Notes: generated by a model from the letters alone, not told the origin. Positions 52,977 through 62,070 are shown, counted from the first letter of the stretch. The stretch: DNA of 64,000 nucleotides from Polaribacter sp. (GCA_029238315.1 JAQWGI010000006.1:22052-86051), one strand, 5' to 3'. Program-made: numbers and translations.

Positions 52977-54275
52977 TTAACGCACGTGTTCTGTTTTCTT
53001 TAAACCACTTAACACAATAAAAGAAGCTAAAAAGAAAATTGCTAAACACAAAACACTCCATTGCATAGAATCTGTTATTGAGTACAACAGTCCATAGACA
53101 AAAGTTCCCAGTACAATTGCAATTTTTTCAGCAACATCATAAAAGCTAAAATATGTAGCATGATCATGTGTTTCTGGCAATAGCTTTGAATAAGTAGAAC
53201 GTGTTAAAGACTGAATTGCTCCTTGAACCAACCCCAACAAACCACCTAATCCATAAAAATACATTGCAACATTTTCTTGACTCTTATCTAACATAAAAGC
53301 AGCAAAACAAACCAACATCCAAGTTAAAATTGTAATCTTAATTGCTTTTATATTTCCGTATTTTTCAGAAATTCTTGAGAATAATGCTGCTCCAATAATC
53401 GCTATAATTTGCACTAATAAAATAGTGACAATTAAGTTCATTGCTGGCAAACCTAGTTCGCTTGAACCAAATATTGCAGCCATTAAAATTATGGTTTGAA
53501 CACCAATACTCAATAAGAAAAATGAAATTAAAAAACGTTTTAAATTTTGGTAATTACCTAGCTCTTTCCAAACTTTCTTTAATTCTTTAAAACCTTTCCA
53601 GATATAATCTTTTTCTGGTTTTCTATTATAAATATCGTCTGGTAGTCTTTTAAAAGTAATTTGTGCAAAACCAATCCACCATAGACCAACCATCACAAAA
53701 GAAATACGTGAAGCCATTCCAGAGGTAATTCCGAATACTTCTGGCATTTGAATCAGTATTAAATTAATAATCAGTAAAATTACAGAACCAGCATATCCAA
53801 ATATAAATCCTTTTGCACTTGCTCTATCTTGTTGTTCTGGCTTAGCAACTTCAGGTAAATAGGCGTTGTAAAAAACAATACTAGACCAAAAACCAATACT
53901 AGCAAAAATGGTAAAAACAATACCAATCCAAACAGTATCAACACTATCAAAAAAGTACAAGCTCATTACAGAAACTGATCCTAAAGCACAGAAAAATTTC
54001 ATAAATTTTTTCTTACTTCCTGTATAATCTGCAATTCCTGATAAAATTGGAGACATAAACGCAACCACCAAAAAAGAAAATGACAATGCATAACTATAAA
54101 GCGTATCTGGGTGATCCCAATCCATTCCTAAAAAATGAACTACTTTATCTTTGGTTACGGCTGTAAAATATAATGGAAAAACTGCTGTACTAATTACCAA
54201 AGAATAAACCGAATTTGCCCAATCATAAAAAGCCCAACCATTTATCAGTTTTTTATCTCCTATTTTTAACATCAA
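52977..54275 (-). CDS. MFS transporter, UMF1 (Atg22-like) family
   Basis: A 432-residue inner membrane transporter with about 12 spans. The N-terminus INGWAFYDWANSVYSLVISTAVFPLYF (short match WAFYDWANSVYSL) and PILSGIADYTGSKK (loop 2-3 MFS motif) fit the Atg22/UMF1 group, which moves amino acids in fungi; bacterial substrates are mostly unknown. The central loop of about 40 residues with KPEKDYIWKGFKELK lies between the two six-span halves. Single gene, convergent with the P1 peptidase. Confidence 0.88.
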   Translation of the reverse strand: MMLKIGDKKLINGWAFYDWANSVYSLVISTAVFPLYFTAVTKDKVVHFLGMDWDHPDTLYSYALSFSFLVVAFMSPILSGIADYTGSKKKFMKFFCALGSVSVMSLYFFDSVDTVWIGIVFTIFASIGFWSSIVFYNAYLPEVAKPEQQDRASAKGFIFGYAGSVILLIINLILIQMPEVFGITSGMASRISFVMVGLWWIGFAQITFKRLPDDIYNRKPEKDYIWKGFKELKKVWKELGNYQNLKRFLISFFLLSIGVQTIILMAAIFGSSELGLPAMNLIVTILLVQIIAIIGAALFSRISEKYGNIKAIKITILTWMLVCFAAFMLDKSQENVAMYFYGLGGLLGLVQGAIQSLTRSTYSKLLPETHDHATYFSFYDVAEKIAIVLGTFVYGLLYSITDSMQWSVLCLAIFFLASFIVLSGLKKTEHVR

Positions 54276-54315
54276 TGTAAAATTTAATTAGTTTTTAGGG
54301 ACACAAGATAAACTT

Positions 54316-55125
54316 TTATTTCACAATTTGTGCAGCATTAAATTTTTTTGCCAAGACAACTGCTTCTGGTAAATATGCTTTTAATTCTTTAATTCTAGAT
54401 TCGTTGGATGGGTGTGTACTTAAAATTTCTGGCTGTTTAGATTTTGCTGATTTAGCACTCATTCTTACCCAAACTTCTGCAGCTTCTTTTCCGTTGTAAC
54501 CTGCCATAATCATAAAAATCAAACCTAGTTTATCTGCTTCAGACTCGTGTGTTCTACTATATTTTAACATTCCAACTTGAGATCCAACTCCGTAAACCAA
54601 ATTCCAAACATTAGCGTTTTCATCATCTTTTGTTCTGTAAGCCACAGCTGCAGACAATCCTTGTTGAGCCATTGCTTGAGACATTCTTTCTTGTCCATGT
54701 CTTGCAAAAGCATGCGCTACTTCGTGCCCCATAACCGCTGCAATTCCGTCTTCATTGTCACAAATTGGTAGAATTCCTGTATAAAAAACTACTTTTCCTC
54801 CTGGCAAACACCAAGCATTTACAGTTTTATCTTCTATTAAATTGAATTCCCATTTATACGAATCTGCTTCTTTGCTCATTTTATTTGCTCGCATAAAGCG
54901 ATCTACAGCTTCAGAAATTCTTTTTCCAATATCTTTAATTTGTTTGGTTTTCTCCACATCTTTAGATTTTTTATTTTCTTCTAAAAAATCTTTATATTGT
55001 GCAAAACTAGCTGGCAAAGCTTCAGAATCATTCACTAAATCTAATCTTTTTCTACCGGTAATTGGTACAGTGCTGCATTGAGCTAAAAATATTGTAATCA
55101 ATATTAAAACGATGCCTTTTTTCAT
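54316..55125 (-). CDS. M48 family zinc metallopeptidase, lipoprotein
   Basis: A 269-residue exported metalloprotease. The signal peptide MKKGIVLILITIFLAQC has a lipobox with Cys at residue 17. The zinc motif HEVAH is in AAVMGHEVAHAFARHG, with the third ligand Glu in RTHESEADKLGLIFM. DLVNDSEALPASFAQYKDFLE and LSTHPSNESRIKEL are family blocks. Related BepA/LoiP proteases clear misassembled outer-membrane proteins, a fair guess here. Start chosen at the ATG at 55125; the frame runs 35 codons further upstream without signal character. It diverges from msrB across 107 bases. Confidence 0.93.
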   Translation of the reverse strand: MKKGIVLILITIFLAQCSTVPITGRKRLDLVNDSEALPASFAQYKDFLEENKKSKDVEKTKQIKDIGKRISEAVDRFMRANKMSKEADSYKWEFNLIEDKTVNAWCLPGGKVVFYTGILPICDNEDGIAAVMGHEVAHAFARHGQERMSQAMAQQGLSAAVAYRTKDDENANVWNLVYGVGSQVGMLKYSRTHESEADKLGLIFMIMAGYNGKEAAEVWVRMSAKSAKSKQPEILSTHPSNESRIKELKAYLPEAVVLAKKFNAAQIVK

Positions 55126-55232
55126 ATTTGAAATTATTATATTGTAAACTTTATAACGAAGGATAAAAGTACGTATTCTATTTATAAATAGAATTATTTC
55201 CTTGTAAGAAGATCTAATTTTTACCGACAAAA

Positions 55233-55736
55233 ATGAAAATTATAAAAATGAAAAAAATACTTTCTTTATTACTGATTATTATCTTATTTAGTTGCTCTTC
55301 AAACGCACAAAAAAAGAATACAAAACAACAATATCAGATTACTAAAACAGAAGCTGAGTGGAGAAACTTATTATCTCCAGAACAATATTACGTGTTAAGA
55401 GAATCTGGAACTGAAAGAGCTTTTTCACACCCATATAATGATCATAAAACTTCTGGAATCTATGTTTGTGCAGCGTGTAAGACCCCCTTGTATTTATCAA
55501 AATACAAATACGACTCTGGTTCTGGTTGGCCAAGTTTTGACAGAGCAGTTTCAAAAAACGTTGAAACCGATGTTGACTATGAAATTGGTTATGCAAGAAC
55601 CGAATTAAAATGCAATACTTGTGGCGGACATTTAGGACATTCTTTCGACGATGGACCAAGTGAAACAACTGGTTTGCGTCATTGCATTAATGGCACTGCA
55701 TTGCAGTTTATTCCAAAAAAAACAAAAGAAAATTGA
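55233..55736 (+). CDS. msrB: Peptide-methionine (R)-S-oxide reductase, exported
   Basis: Reduces R-methionine sulfoxide in proteins. The 167-residue protein has a signal peptide (MKKILSLLLIIILFSC, lipobox SC near residue 21) so it acts in the periplasm or on a membrane. The zinc-binding pairs CAACKTPL and CNTCGGHLGH, SGSGWPSF and the catalytic Cys in TGLRHCINGTAL are all present. It diverges from an M48 protease lipoprotein gene, so both may serve envelope protein quality control. A start five codons downstream (ATG 55248) is possible. Confidence 0.93.
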   Translation: MKIIKMKKILSLLLIIILFSCSSNAQKKNTKQQYQITKTEAEWRNLLSPEQYYVLRESGTERAFSHPYNDHKTSGIYVCAACKTPLYLSKYKYDSGSGWPSFDRAVSKNVETDVDYEIGYARTELKCNTCGGHLGHSFDDGPSETTGLRHCINGTALQFIPKKTKEN

Positions 55737-55798
55737 TTTTTTTTATAAAAATACACTTCATAATATTTAGTATATTCCCTTATATTTAATTTTAGAAA

Positions 55799-56323
55799 AT
55801 GACAAAAAAAGAGATTGCAACTATATTAGAAGAAAAACATCAACTTCTGTTTGATTTAATTGAAATTCATCCTGAAGAAGAATGGTTAAAAGGTCCTGAA
55901 AACAAATGGACGTTTGGTCAACATATATTGCATTTAACAAATTCAATTGCACTTTTAAACAAAGCGATGAGTTATCCGAAGTTTATTTTAAAATACAAAT
56001 TCGGAACATCAAACAGAGAAACTAGAAGTTATGATGTTGTTGTAAAAAAATATGAAGAAAAATTAGCAACAAATCTAGAGAGAGCAAAGCAATTCAATAT
56101 AAAATTGAAATCGCCAACTTTAGGTGAAAAAGCTTTTTTAGTGAATAAACTTAAAATCCAGAATAAAAAGCTACAACACAAAACTAATAAATGGAAAGAT
56201 AAAGATTTGAATAATTTGTTAATTCCACATCCATTAATGGGAAGAATGACCGTTAGAGAAATTGTTATGTGGACAGCACATCACACAGCACATCACACAC
56301 AAATTTTAAAAGAAAAATATTAA
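55799..56323 (+). CDS. DinB family protein
   Basis: A 174-residue protein of the DinB four-helix fold. The metal site His residues appear in WTFGQHILHLTNSIA and MWTAHHTAHHTQIL. RMTVREIVMW fits the family's fourth helix. DinB-type proteins include bacillithiol transferases and thiol-dependent enzymes; this one is not assigned. The stop codon overlaps the ATG of the next gene by one base (TAATG). Confidence 0.85.
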   Translation: MTKKEIATILEEKHQLLFDLIEIHPEEEWLKGPENKWTFGQHILHLTNSIALLNKAMSYPKFILKYKFGTSNRETRSYDVVVKKYEEKLATNLERAKQFNIKLKSPTLGEKAFLVNKLKIQNKKLQHKTNKWKDKDLNNLLIPHPLMGRMTVREIVMWTAHHTAHHTQILKEKY

Positions 56324-56763
56324 TGAAAAAATTCATTTCAAAACCACATTTATTCTTTTTTGGATTAGTTCCGTTATTTATAATTTTAGGGCTTATAAAA
56401 AAAGATGCTTTAATGGATGTTAATATCAGTTATGTGTATTTTGAACTTGCAATAAGTACACTTTGTTATTTGTCGGCAATTTTCTTTTCTTTAATTGGAC
56501 TTAATTATTTTTCAGTACTATTATCGGGTAAAAAACTTAAAAAAGGACTAACAATAACACATATAATATTACAATTAATTGCATTTATTCCTTTTATCTA
56601 CTTAATAATTTCTATTAATAATGATGGAAATATTTCTTCAGACTCTAAGTCATTAGTAGAAAAACTTGTTCTTTTTCTCTTTATTGGATTCTTCTTTTTT
56701 TTATTATCAATCTTAATTCATTTAATCAACTTTTTTTCAAGCTTATTTTTAAAGACTAAATAG
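56323..56763 (+). CDS. Small four-span membrane protein, paralogue 1
   Basis: A 146-residue protein starting MKKFISKPHLFFFGLVPLF with about four hydrophobic segments. It is paralogous to the next gene: both share KPxLFFFGLVP at the start, a mid-protein LSYFF/LNYFS segment and a final hydrophobic span with basic tail. The pattern recalls the small COX1-like flavobacterial proteins but without a heme ligand that I can name. Start is the ATG that overlaps the DinB stop codon; an earlier in-frame ATG lies inside DinB. Confidence 0.7.
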   Translation: MKKFISKPHLFFFGLVPLFIILGLIKKDALMDVNISYVYFELAISTLCYLSAIFFSLIGLNYFSVLLSGKKLKKGLTITHIILQLIAFIPFIYLIISINNDGNISSDSKSLVEKLVLFLFIGFFFFLLSILIHLINFFSSLFLKTK

Positions 56764-56766
56764 CTA

Positions 56767-57207
56767 ATGAGTAAATTAATTACAAAACCTCAATTATTTT
56801 TCTTTGGATTGGTTCCAATAATACTTCTTTTAGAGTTAATCAATAATAATGAAATTATTATTATAAATTTTGGAGCAACATATATTAATATTGAACTTAA
56901 GTTTTTAAATTATTTTTTTATCCTTCTATTTATAGTCATAGGATTGAGTTATTTTTTTCTTTCATTTAAGAAGAAAAAAGCAAAAAAATGGCTTACCCTT
57001 TTTCACATTCTACTACAAACAATAGCATTCCTTTTATTTTTTACAAAAAACCAATGGAATTGGATTGGAGATAAAAGTCTTTATGCTGGATTTAATCTAA
57101 CAGACAATTCAAATTCAGTAATTATCATTTCAATTTTGTTATTTATATTGGCAATATTTTTCTATATATTTAATTTCTTTTTAAGTCTATTTTCTAAATC
57201 TAAATAA
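56767..57207 (+). CDS. Small four-span membrane protein, paralogue 2
   Basis: A 146-residue membrane protein starting MSKLITKPQLFFFGLVPII, 3 bases after paralogue 1. The same length, opening block and membrane layout point to tandem duplication. LTLFHILLQTIAFLLFF matches the ITHIILQLIAFIPFI segment of paralogue 1. Function unknown; the pair is likely co-transcribed with the DinB gene. Confidence 0.7.
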   Translation: MSKLITKPQLFFFGLVPIILLLELINNNEIIIINFGATYINIELKFLNYFFILLFIVIGLSYFFLSFKKKKAKKWLTLFHILLQTIAFLLFFTKNQWNWIGDKSLYAGFNLTDNSNSVIIISILLFILAIFFYIFNFFLSLFSKSK

Positions 57208-57242
57208 CACGTTTTTTCATTTAAAAAATCGTGCTATTTTCT

Positions 57243-57250
57243 TATATTTG
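57243..57250 (+). promoter_or_regulatory. -7 box of ffh
   Basis: TATATTTG ends 27 bases before the ATG at 57278. A longer in-frame reading starting inside this box is therefore not used. Confidence 0.5.
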
Positions 57251-57277
57251 TGCTTCCAAAAAAAGAACACAAAGCAC

Positions 57278-58606
57278 ATGTTTAATAATTTAAGCGATAA
57301 ATTAGATAAAGCCTTACACACGTTAAAAGGTCACGGTAGTATTACAGAAGTTAACGTTGCAGAAACATTAAAAGAAGTTCGTAGAGCTTTATTAGATGCC
57401 GATGTTAACTTTAAAATCGCCAAAGATTTTACCAAAAAAGTACAAACCAAAGCATTAGGACAAGACGTTTTAACAACGTTAAATCCTGGGCAATTAATGG
57501 TAAAATTGGTAAAAGATGAATTAACCAATTTAATGGGTGGAGAAACTGTAGGTATCAACCTTGGTGGATCTCCAACAGTAATTTTAATGTCTGGTTTACA
57601 AGGTTCTGGTAAAACAACTTTTTCTGGAAAATTAGCAAACTTCTTAAAAACTAAAAAAAGCAAACAAGTTTTATTAGTTGGTTGTGATGTGTATCGTCCG
57701 GCTGCCATAAATCAACTACAAGTTGTTGGAGAACAAATTGGTGTTGAAGTGTATGCAGAAGTTGGGAATCAAAATCCTGTAGAAATTTCTCAAAATGCTA
57801 TTAAGCATGCAAAAGCAAACGGTAAAAATGTAGTAATTATTGATACTGCTGGTCGTTTGGCTGTTGATGAAGAAATGATGACAGAAATTTCTAACATTCA
57901 TAAAGCTGTTAATCCACAAGAAACTTTATTTGTTGTAGATTCTATGACGGGTCAAGATGCTGTTAATACTGCAAAAGCATTTAACGATGTGTTAAATTTT
58001 GATGGAGTTATCTTAACAAAATTAGATGGTGATACGCGTGGTGGAGCCGCTTTAACAATAAAATCTGTTGTAGATAAACCAATAAAATTTATCGGAACTG
58101 GAGAAAAAATGGAAGCAATTGATGTTTTTCATCCAGATAGAATGGCAGACAGAATCTTGGGAATGGGAGATGTTGTATCTCTTGTAGAACGTGCTCAAGA
58201 ACAATTTGATGAAGAAGAAGCTAGAAAATTACAGAAAAAAATTGCAAAAAATCAGTTTGGTTTTGATGATTTCTTAACGCAGATTCAACAGATCAAAAAG
58301 ATGGGAAACATGAAAGATTTAGTTGGAATGATTCCTGGTGCTGGAAAAGCAATGAAAGATGTTGATATTGATGATGATGCTTTTAAAGGAATTGAAGCAA
58401 TAATTCATTCCATGACTCCATTAGAAAGAACAACTCCAAGTACAATAAACTCAAGTAGAAAAAAGCGAATTGCAAAAGGGTCTGGCAGTACCGTTCAAGA
58501 TGTAAATCAGTTAATGAAACAATTTACTCAAATGAGTAAAATGATGAAAATGATGCAAGGCGGCGGCGGAAGAAAAATGATGCAAATGATGCAAGGAATG
58601 AAATAA
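57278..58606 (+). CDS. ffh: Signal recognition particle protein Ffh
   Basis: GTPase that, with 4.5S RNA, recognises signal sequences on ribosomes and delivers them to the membrane. The 442 residues start MFNNLSDKLDKALHTLKGHG (N domain). The G domain has GLQGSGKTTFSGKLA, DVYRPAAINQLQ, IIDTAGRLAVDEEMM, TKLDGDTRGGAALT and IGTGEKMEAIDVFHP. The C-terminal M domain is methionine-rich, ending MMKMMQGGGGRKMMQMMQG. Cytoplasmic and membrane-associated. The tail and length are normal for the phylum. Confidence 0.97.
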   Translation: MFNNLSDKLDKALHTLKGHGSITEVNVAETLKEVRRALLDADVNFKIAKDFTKKVQTKALGQDVLTTLNPGQLMVKLVKDELTNLMGGETVGINLGGSPTVILMSGLQGSGKTTFSGKLANFLKTKKSKQVLLVGCDVYRPAAINQLQVVGEQIGVEVYAEVGNQNPVEISQNAIKHAKANGKNVVIIDTAGRLAVDEEMMTEISNIHKAVNPQETLFVVDSMTGQDAVNTAKAFNDVLNFDGVILTKLDGDTRGGAALTIKSVVDKPIKFIGTGEKMEAIDVFHPDRMADRILGMGDVVSLVERAQEQFDEEEARKLQKKIAKNQFGFDDFLTQIQQIKKMGNMKDLVGMIPGAGKAMKDVDIDDDAFKGIEAIIHSMTPLERTTPSTINSSRKKRIAKGSGSTVQDVNQLMKQFTQMSKMMKMMQGGGGRKMMQMMQGMK

Positions 58607-58608
58607 AA

Positions 58609-58641
58609 TTAAAAGAGATAAACTATGTTTATCTCTTTTTT
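58609..58641 (+). terminator. Rho-independent terminator after ffh
   Basis: AAAAGAGATAAAC / GTTTATCTCTTTT with a TAT loop and T run; starts 5 bases after the ffh stop. Confidence 0.85.
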
Positions 58642-58674
58642 GTTCACCAATAACACAACAATACTACAACAAAT

Positions 58675-59550
58675 ATGGTACTACTAGACGGTAAAGCAAC
58701 ATCAGCCCAAATTAAAGACGAAATAGCAATTGAAGTACAAAAATTAACTGCTATAGGAATTAAAACCCCGCATTTAGCAGCAATTTTAGTTGGTAGTGAT
58801 GGCGCAAGCTTAACCTATGTAAATGCAAAAGTTAAAGCTTGTGCAAAAGCGGGATTTGAATCTACATTAGTAAAATTACCTGAAGAAATATCAGAAAATG
58901 ATTTATTAAATGAAATTAAAAAATTAAATAAGAATCCAGAAATTGATGGTTTTATAGTTCAATTACCATTACCAAAACATATTGATGAACAAAAAGTCTT
59001 AATGGCAGTAAACCCTGATAAAGATGTGGATGGGTTTCATCCAACTAATGTTGGAAAAATGGCGTTAAACCTACCTACATTTTTACCTGCAACTCCATTT
59101 GGTATTTTAGAATTACTAAAAAGATATGAGGTTGAAACTAGTGGAAAACACGTTGTGGTTATTGGAAGAAGTCATATTGTTGGAAGCCCAATGAGTATTT
59201 TAATGGCGCAAAAAAGAACCGCTGGAAATGCAACTGTAACAATTACACATAGTAGAACTAAAAACTTAAAAGAAATTACACGACAAGCAGATATTATTGT
59301 TGCAGCTTTAGGAATTCCTGAATTTTTAACTGCAGATATGGTAAAAGATGGTGTTTCTGTAATTGATGTTGGAATTACTAGAATTGCTGATGAATCTAAA
59401 AAAAGAGGATATCGGTTAGCTGGTGATGTTCATTTTGAATCGGTTTCTAAAAAGTCTAGTTTTATTACGCCCGTTCCTGGTGGTGTTGGACCAATGACAA
59501 TTGCTATGTTAATGAAAAACACCTTACAGGCAGCAAAAAATAGAAGTTAA
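58675..59550 (+). CDS. folD: Bifunctional methylenetetrahydrofolate dehydrogenase/cyclohydrolase
   Basis: Interconverts 5,10-methylene- and 10-formyl-tetrahydrofolate. The 291-residue protein has [13 protein letters not shown] (catalytic Lys and Tyr), [28 protein letters not shown], the NADP-binding [13 protein letters not shown] and [19 protein letters not shown]. All family blocks are present and in order. Cytoplasmic. No folate gene is adjacent. Confidence 0.96.
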   Translation: MVLLDGKATSAQIKDEIAIEVQKLTAIGIKTPHLAAILVGSDGASLTYVNAKVKACAKAGFESTLVKLPEEISENDLLNEIKKLNKNPEIDGFIVQLPLPKHIDEQKVLMAVNPDKDVDGFHPTNVGKMALNLPTFLPATPFGILELLKRYEVETSGKHVVVIGRSHIVGSPMSILMAQKRTAGNATVTITHSRTKNLKEITRQADIIVAALGIPEFLTADMVKDGVSVIDVGITRIADESKKRGYRLAGDVHFESVSKKSSFITPVPGGVGPMTIAMLMKNTLQAAKNRS

Positions 59551-59591
59551 TTTCTTTTTAATATATTTATAGAAATATAAATTATTATAGC

Positions 59592-60299
59592 TTGAACGAT
59601 TTTTTCTTAAAAGAAAATTCTGATTTTATTCCTTTTACAATGCAACATTTATTATTGATATTGCTTTGGTTTATAATTGGATACATTATAATTAAATGGG
59701 CACTAAAACAGTCTGAGCAAACACAAATTAAAACTGGAAACACGATAACAATTACAATCTCATTATTTGTAATTATAGGAACTATTCTAAAGTTTTATGG
59801 AGATTCTTTTAACATCAAAGAACATTTACCACTTCATTTATGTAGTTTTTTAGCCTTAATAATTCCTATTGTATCTTTTAAAAGAAGATATTTACATTAT
59901 GAAATTATTTTCTTCTTAGTGCTTGCAGGAACACTTCAATCTATCATCACTCCTAGTTCTTATAACTTTTTAAATTTTGAATTTTTTAGATATTGGCTTG
60001 TTCATGCCGGATTAGTTCTCTTTATGATGTACGCAACATTTGTATACAAAATGAGACCTAAGTTAAAAAGTGTGGGGAAATCTTTTATTGGAATGCAAGT
60101 ATATATGATATTAATGTTTGTAATAAACTATTTCTTAGGATCAAATTATTTTTACACAAACAGAAAACCTGATGCGGCCTCTATGCTAGATTTGTTTGGA
60201 GAATGGCCTTATTATGTATTTGTGGTAGAATTAATTGTAATTCCGTATTTTTTACTTATTTATTTGCCTTTTTATTTAACACGTAAAAAAAGCCCCTAA
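59592..60299 (+). CDS. YwaF/TIGR02206 family integral membrane protein
   Basis: A 235-residue protein with about seven hydrophobic segments. It starts with a TTG (NDFFLKENSDFIPFTMQHLLLI), matching the family's short polar N-terminus before the first span; an ATG 16 codons later would cut off this part. HLPLHLCSFLALIIP and FFRYWLVHAGLVLFMMYATFVY are conserved blocks, with Asp/His residues inside membrane segments. Function not known. It is convergent with a cupin gene, 16 bases away. Confidence 0.82.
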   Translation: MNDFFLKENSDFIPFTMQHLLLILLWFIIGYIIIKWALKQSEQTQIKTGNTITITISLFVIIGTILKFYGDSFNIKEHLPLHLCSFLALIIPIVSFKRRYLHYEIIFFLVLAGTLQSIITPSSYNFLNFEFFRYWLVHAGLVLFMMYATFVYKMRPKLKSVGKSFIGMQVYMILMFVINYFLGSNYFYTNRKPDAASMLDLFGEWPYYVFVVELIVIPYFLLIYLPFYLTRKKSP

Positions 60300-60315
60300 T
60301 TAATAAACAAAAGGA

Positions 60316-60678
60316 TTACTCTCTGTTAACCAGACCCATAGAAAATGCGGGCAAGCAAATGGCCAAATATTCACACTCTTTTTCAAACGGATTTGAATAT
60401 TGAACACGCGTATTTTTTTGTATTTTGATGGATTGACCAGCTTCCAAAATAATTATTTCATCATCAATAACAAATTGCTTTTTTCCTTTAATTATATAGG
60501 TGTATTCATCAAAATCTGGAGTCTGAAAAGGCTCACTCCATTTAGGAGGGGCAATCATGTGTGCAATACTTAAATTAGCATCATTACTAGTAGCATTACC
60601 AAAATGCTCTTCAATTAGTTTACCATCTGTCGTTGGAACCACAAAAGGTGCTGTTTGAATGGAATACTTTTTAGACAT
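60316..60678 (-). CDS. Cupin domain protein
   Basis: A 120-residue single-domain cupin. The first motif region reads PFQTPDFDEYTYIIKGKKQFV and the second LEAGQSIKIQKNTRVQYSNP; metal ligands are only partly conserved (no clear HxH). Many such proteins bind a small ligand or act as isomerases; this one has no assigned role. It follows an uncharacterised lipoprotein gene 6 bases upstream on the same strand, so the two may form a unit. Confidence 0.8.
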   Translation of the reverse strand: MSKKYSIQTAPFVVPTTDGKLIEEHFGNATSNDANLSIAHMIAPPKWSEPFQTPDFDEYTYIIKGKKQFVIDDEIIILEAGQSIKIQKNTRVQYSNPFEKECEYLAICLPAFSMGLVNRE

Positions 60679-60684
60679 CGTTTA

Positions 60685-61251
60685 TTAATTAAACCAAACG
60701 ATAAAGGTTTTTACTTTTGCAAGACCAGGAATTTGCTCGATACTAATTTTCTGAGTACTAAAGCTTTTTAATCCTAAATCTTCTTTATCTAAACTAATCG
60801 TTACATTTAGGTCGTCTATAAATAAAGTTGCAGAACTCAAAGAAGTTTCAACTTTAGTAATAGTGTTGTTTAAGTTAATTTCTTCAAAAGGAGATTCTAA
60901 AGAAAGACCATTATTTGTAGCATAACGGCTATCATAAATTTGAATACTTTTAATTGTAGATGTTGAATCTAATTGCTCTTGTGGAATAATGGTTAATAAA
61001 TGCTTTCCTCCTTTTTCATAAATTAAATATTCATCATCATCCTGAAAAAAATTAGCACCCAAATTTCCCTCACTTAAATTTCTAACAATAGAATCATTTT
61101 TAAAAATATTATCTAAATCATTTATAGTTGTTAAAGTAGTCAGTTCACCAACTTTTCCTTTGGAAATTATAAATTCTCCTCTATTACCACATTGCATAAG
61201 AAAAATTGACACTACACTAATAACTAGTAATTTAACTATTTTTTTTTTCAT
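60685..61251 (-). CDS. Lipoprotein of unknown function
   Basis: A 188-residue exported protein: signal peptide MKKKIVKLLVISVVSIFLMQC with lipobox MQC (Cys at 21). The mature part begins NRGEFIISKGKVGELT and continues as a mixed alpha/beta region (EYLIYEKGGKHLLTIIPQEQL, YDSRYATNNGLSLESPF) with regular beta-strands near the end. I do not recognise the family. A 17-base palindrome is found upstream (61320-61336). Confidence 0.7.
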   Translation of the reverse strand: MKKKIVKLLVISVVSIFLMQCGNRGEFIISKGKVGELTTLTTINDLDNIFKNDSIVRNLSEGNLGANFFQDDDEYLIYEKGGKHLLTIIPQEQLDSTSTIKSIQIYDSRYATNNGLSLESPFEEINLNNTITKVETSLSSATLFIDDLNVTISLDKEDLGLKSFSTQKISIEQIPGLAKVKTFIVWFN

Positions 61252-61319
61252 TTTTTATGTAATTTGATATAGTCTAAACGTATTCTTTTTAAATTTCTTA
61301 TTTATCGACCCTAAAAGTA

Positions 61320-61336
61320 ATCATTCTTTGAATGAT
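61320..61336. repeat. Perfect 7-base-arm palindrome between the lipoprotein gene and queE
   Basis: ATCATTC-TTT-GAATGAT. It lies 69 bases before the minus-strand lipoprotein start and 100 bases before queE, and next to a possible minus-strand promoter (TACTTTTA). It may be an operator site. Confidence 0.4.
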
Positions 61337-61420
61337 ACAAAACAATAAGAAGTTAATATCTTATAAAAAACACAAATTAATAACTTTATATTTTGAATCT
61401 GATATTCTTTTAAGTTTCAG

Positions 61421-61428
61421 TATCTTTG
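61421..61428 (+). promoter_or_regulatory. -7 box of queE
   Basis: TATCTTTG ends 7 bases before the ATG at 61436. A TTG about 25 bases upstream is at the outer limit for -33. Confidence 0.5.
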
Positions 61429-61435
61429 CCAACCA

Positions 61436-62065
61436 ATGAAAAAAGAGGTACAAGATTTAGTAAATACAGGAAAAATGCTTCCGCTAATGGAAGAGTTTTA
61501 TACTATTCAAGGTGAGGGCTCACATACGGGAAAAGCCGCATATTTTATACGTATTGGTGGCTGCGATGTAGGTTGTCATTGGTGCGATGTTAAAGAAAGT
61601 TGGAATGCAGATTTACATCCACCAACCTATGCAGATATTATTGTAAAGAATGCAAAAAAATTTACAGACACTGTTGTAATTACTGGTGGTGAACCATTAA
61701 TGTGGAAATTAGATCACATTACTAATCTTCTTCAAGAAAACAATATAAAAACGCACATAGAAACTTCTGGTGCCTATTCCTTTTCTGGAACATGGGATTG
61801 GTTTTGTTTGTCTCCAAAAAAATCAAAACTACCCTTAGATGAGATTTATAAGGAAGCTGATGAATTGAAAATGATCATTCATAACAAGAATGATTTTAAA
61901 TTTGCTGAGGAACAAGCTTTGAAAGTTAATAACAATTGTGAATTGTTTTTACAACCAGAATGGAGTAAAAGAGAAAAAATGATTCCTCTAATTGTAGCTT
62001 ATGTAATGAAGAATCCTCAGTGGAAAATTTCTTTACAAACTCACAAATATTTAGATATTCCTTAG
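61436..62065 (+). CDS. queE: 7-carboxy-7-deazaguanine synthase
   Basis: Radical SAM enzyme that makes CDG from 6-carboxy-tetrahydropterin, toward preQ0 and queuosine. The 209 residues have the unusual cluster motif region GGCDVGCHWCDVKESW, FYTIQGEGSHTGKAAYFIRIGG (short match: YTIQGEGSHTGKAA) at the N-terminus, VVITGGEPLMW and the C-terminal region QPEWSKREKM and QTHKYLDIP. FolE makes the shared GTP-derived precursor but is at 9.6-10.3 kb; other queuosine genes are not here. Confidence 0.95.
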   Translation: MKKEVQDLVNTGKMLPLMEEFYTIQGEGSHTGKAAYFIRIGGCDVGCHWCDVKESWNADLHPPTYADIIVKNAKKFTDTVVITGGEPLMWKLDHITNLLQENNIKTHIETSGAYSFSGTWDWFCLSPKKSKLPLDEIYKEADELKMIIHNKNDFKFAEEQALKVNNNCELFLQPEWSKREKMIPLIVAYVMKNPQWKISLQTHKYLDIP

Positions 62066-62070
62066 ATCAA

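Noticed and set aside
55342..55668. 108-codon minus-strand frame
   Set aside because: Antisense to msrB, whose zinc and catalytic cysteines are intact.
57208..57242. Terminator after the membrane paralogue pair
   Set aside because: CACG and CGTG flank A/T runs, but the stem is interrupted and a T run after it is weak, so I did not call it.
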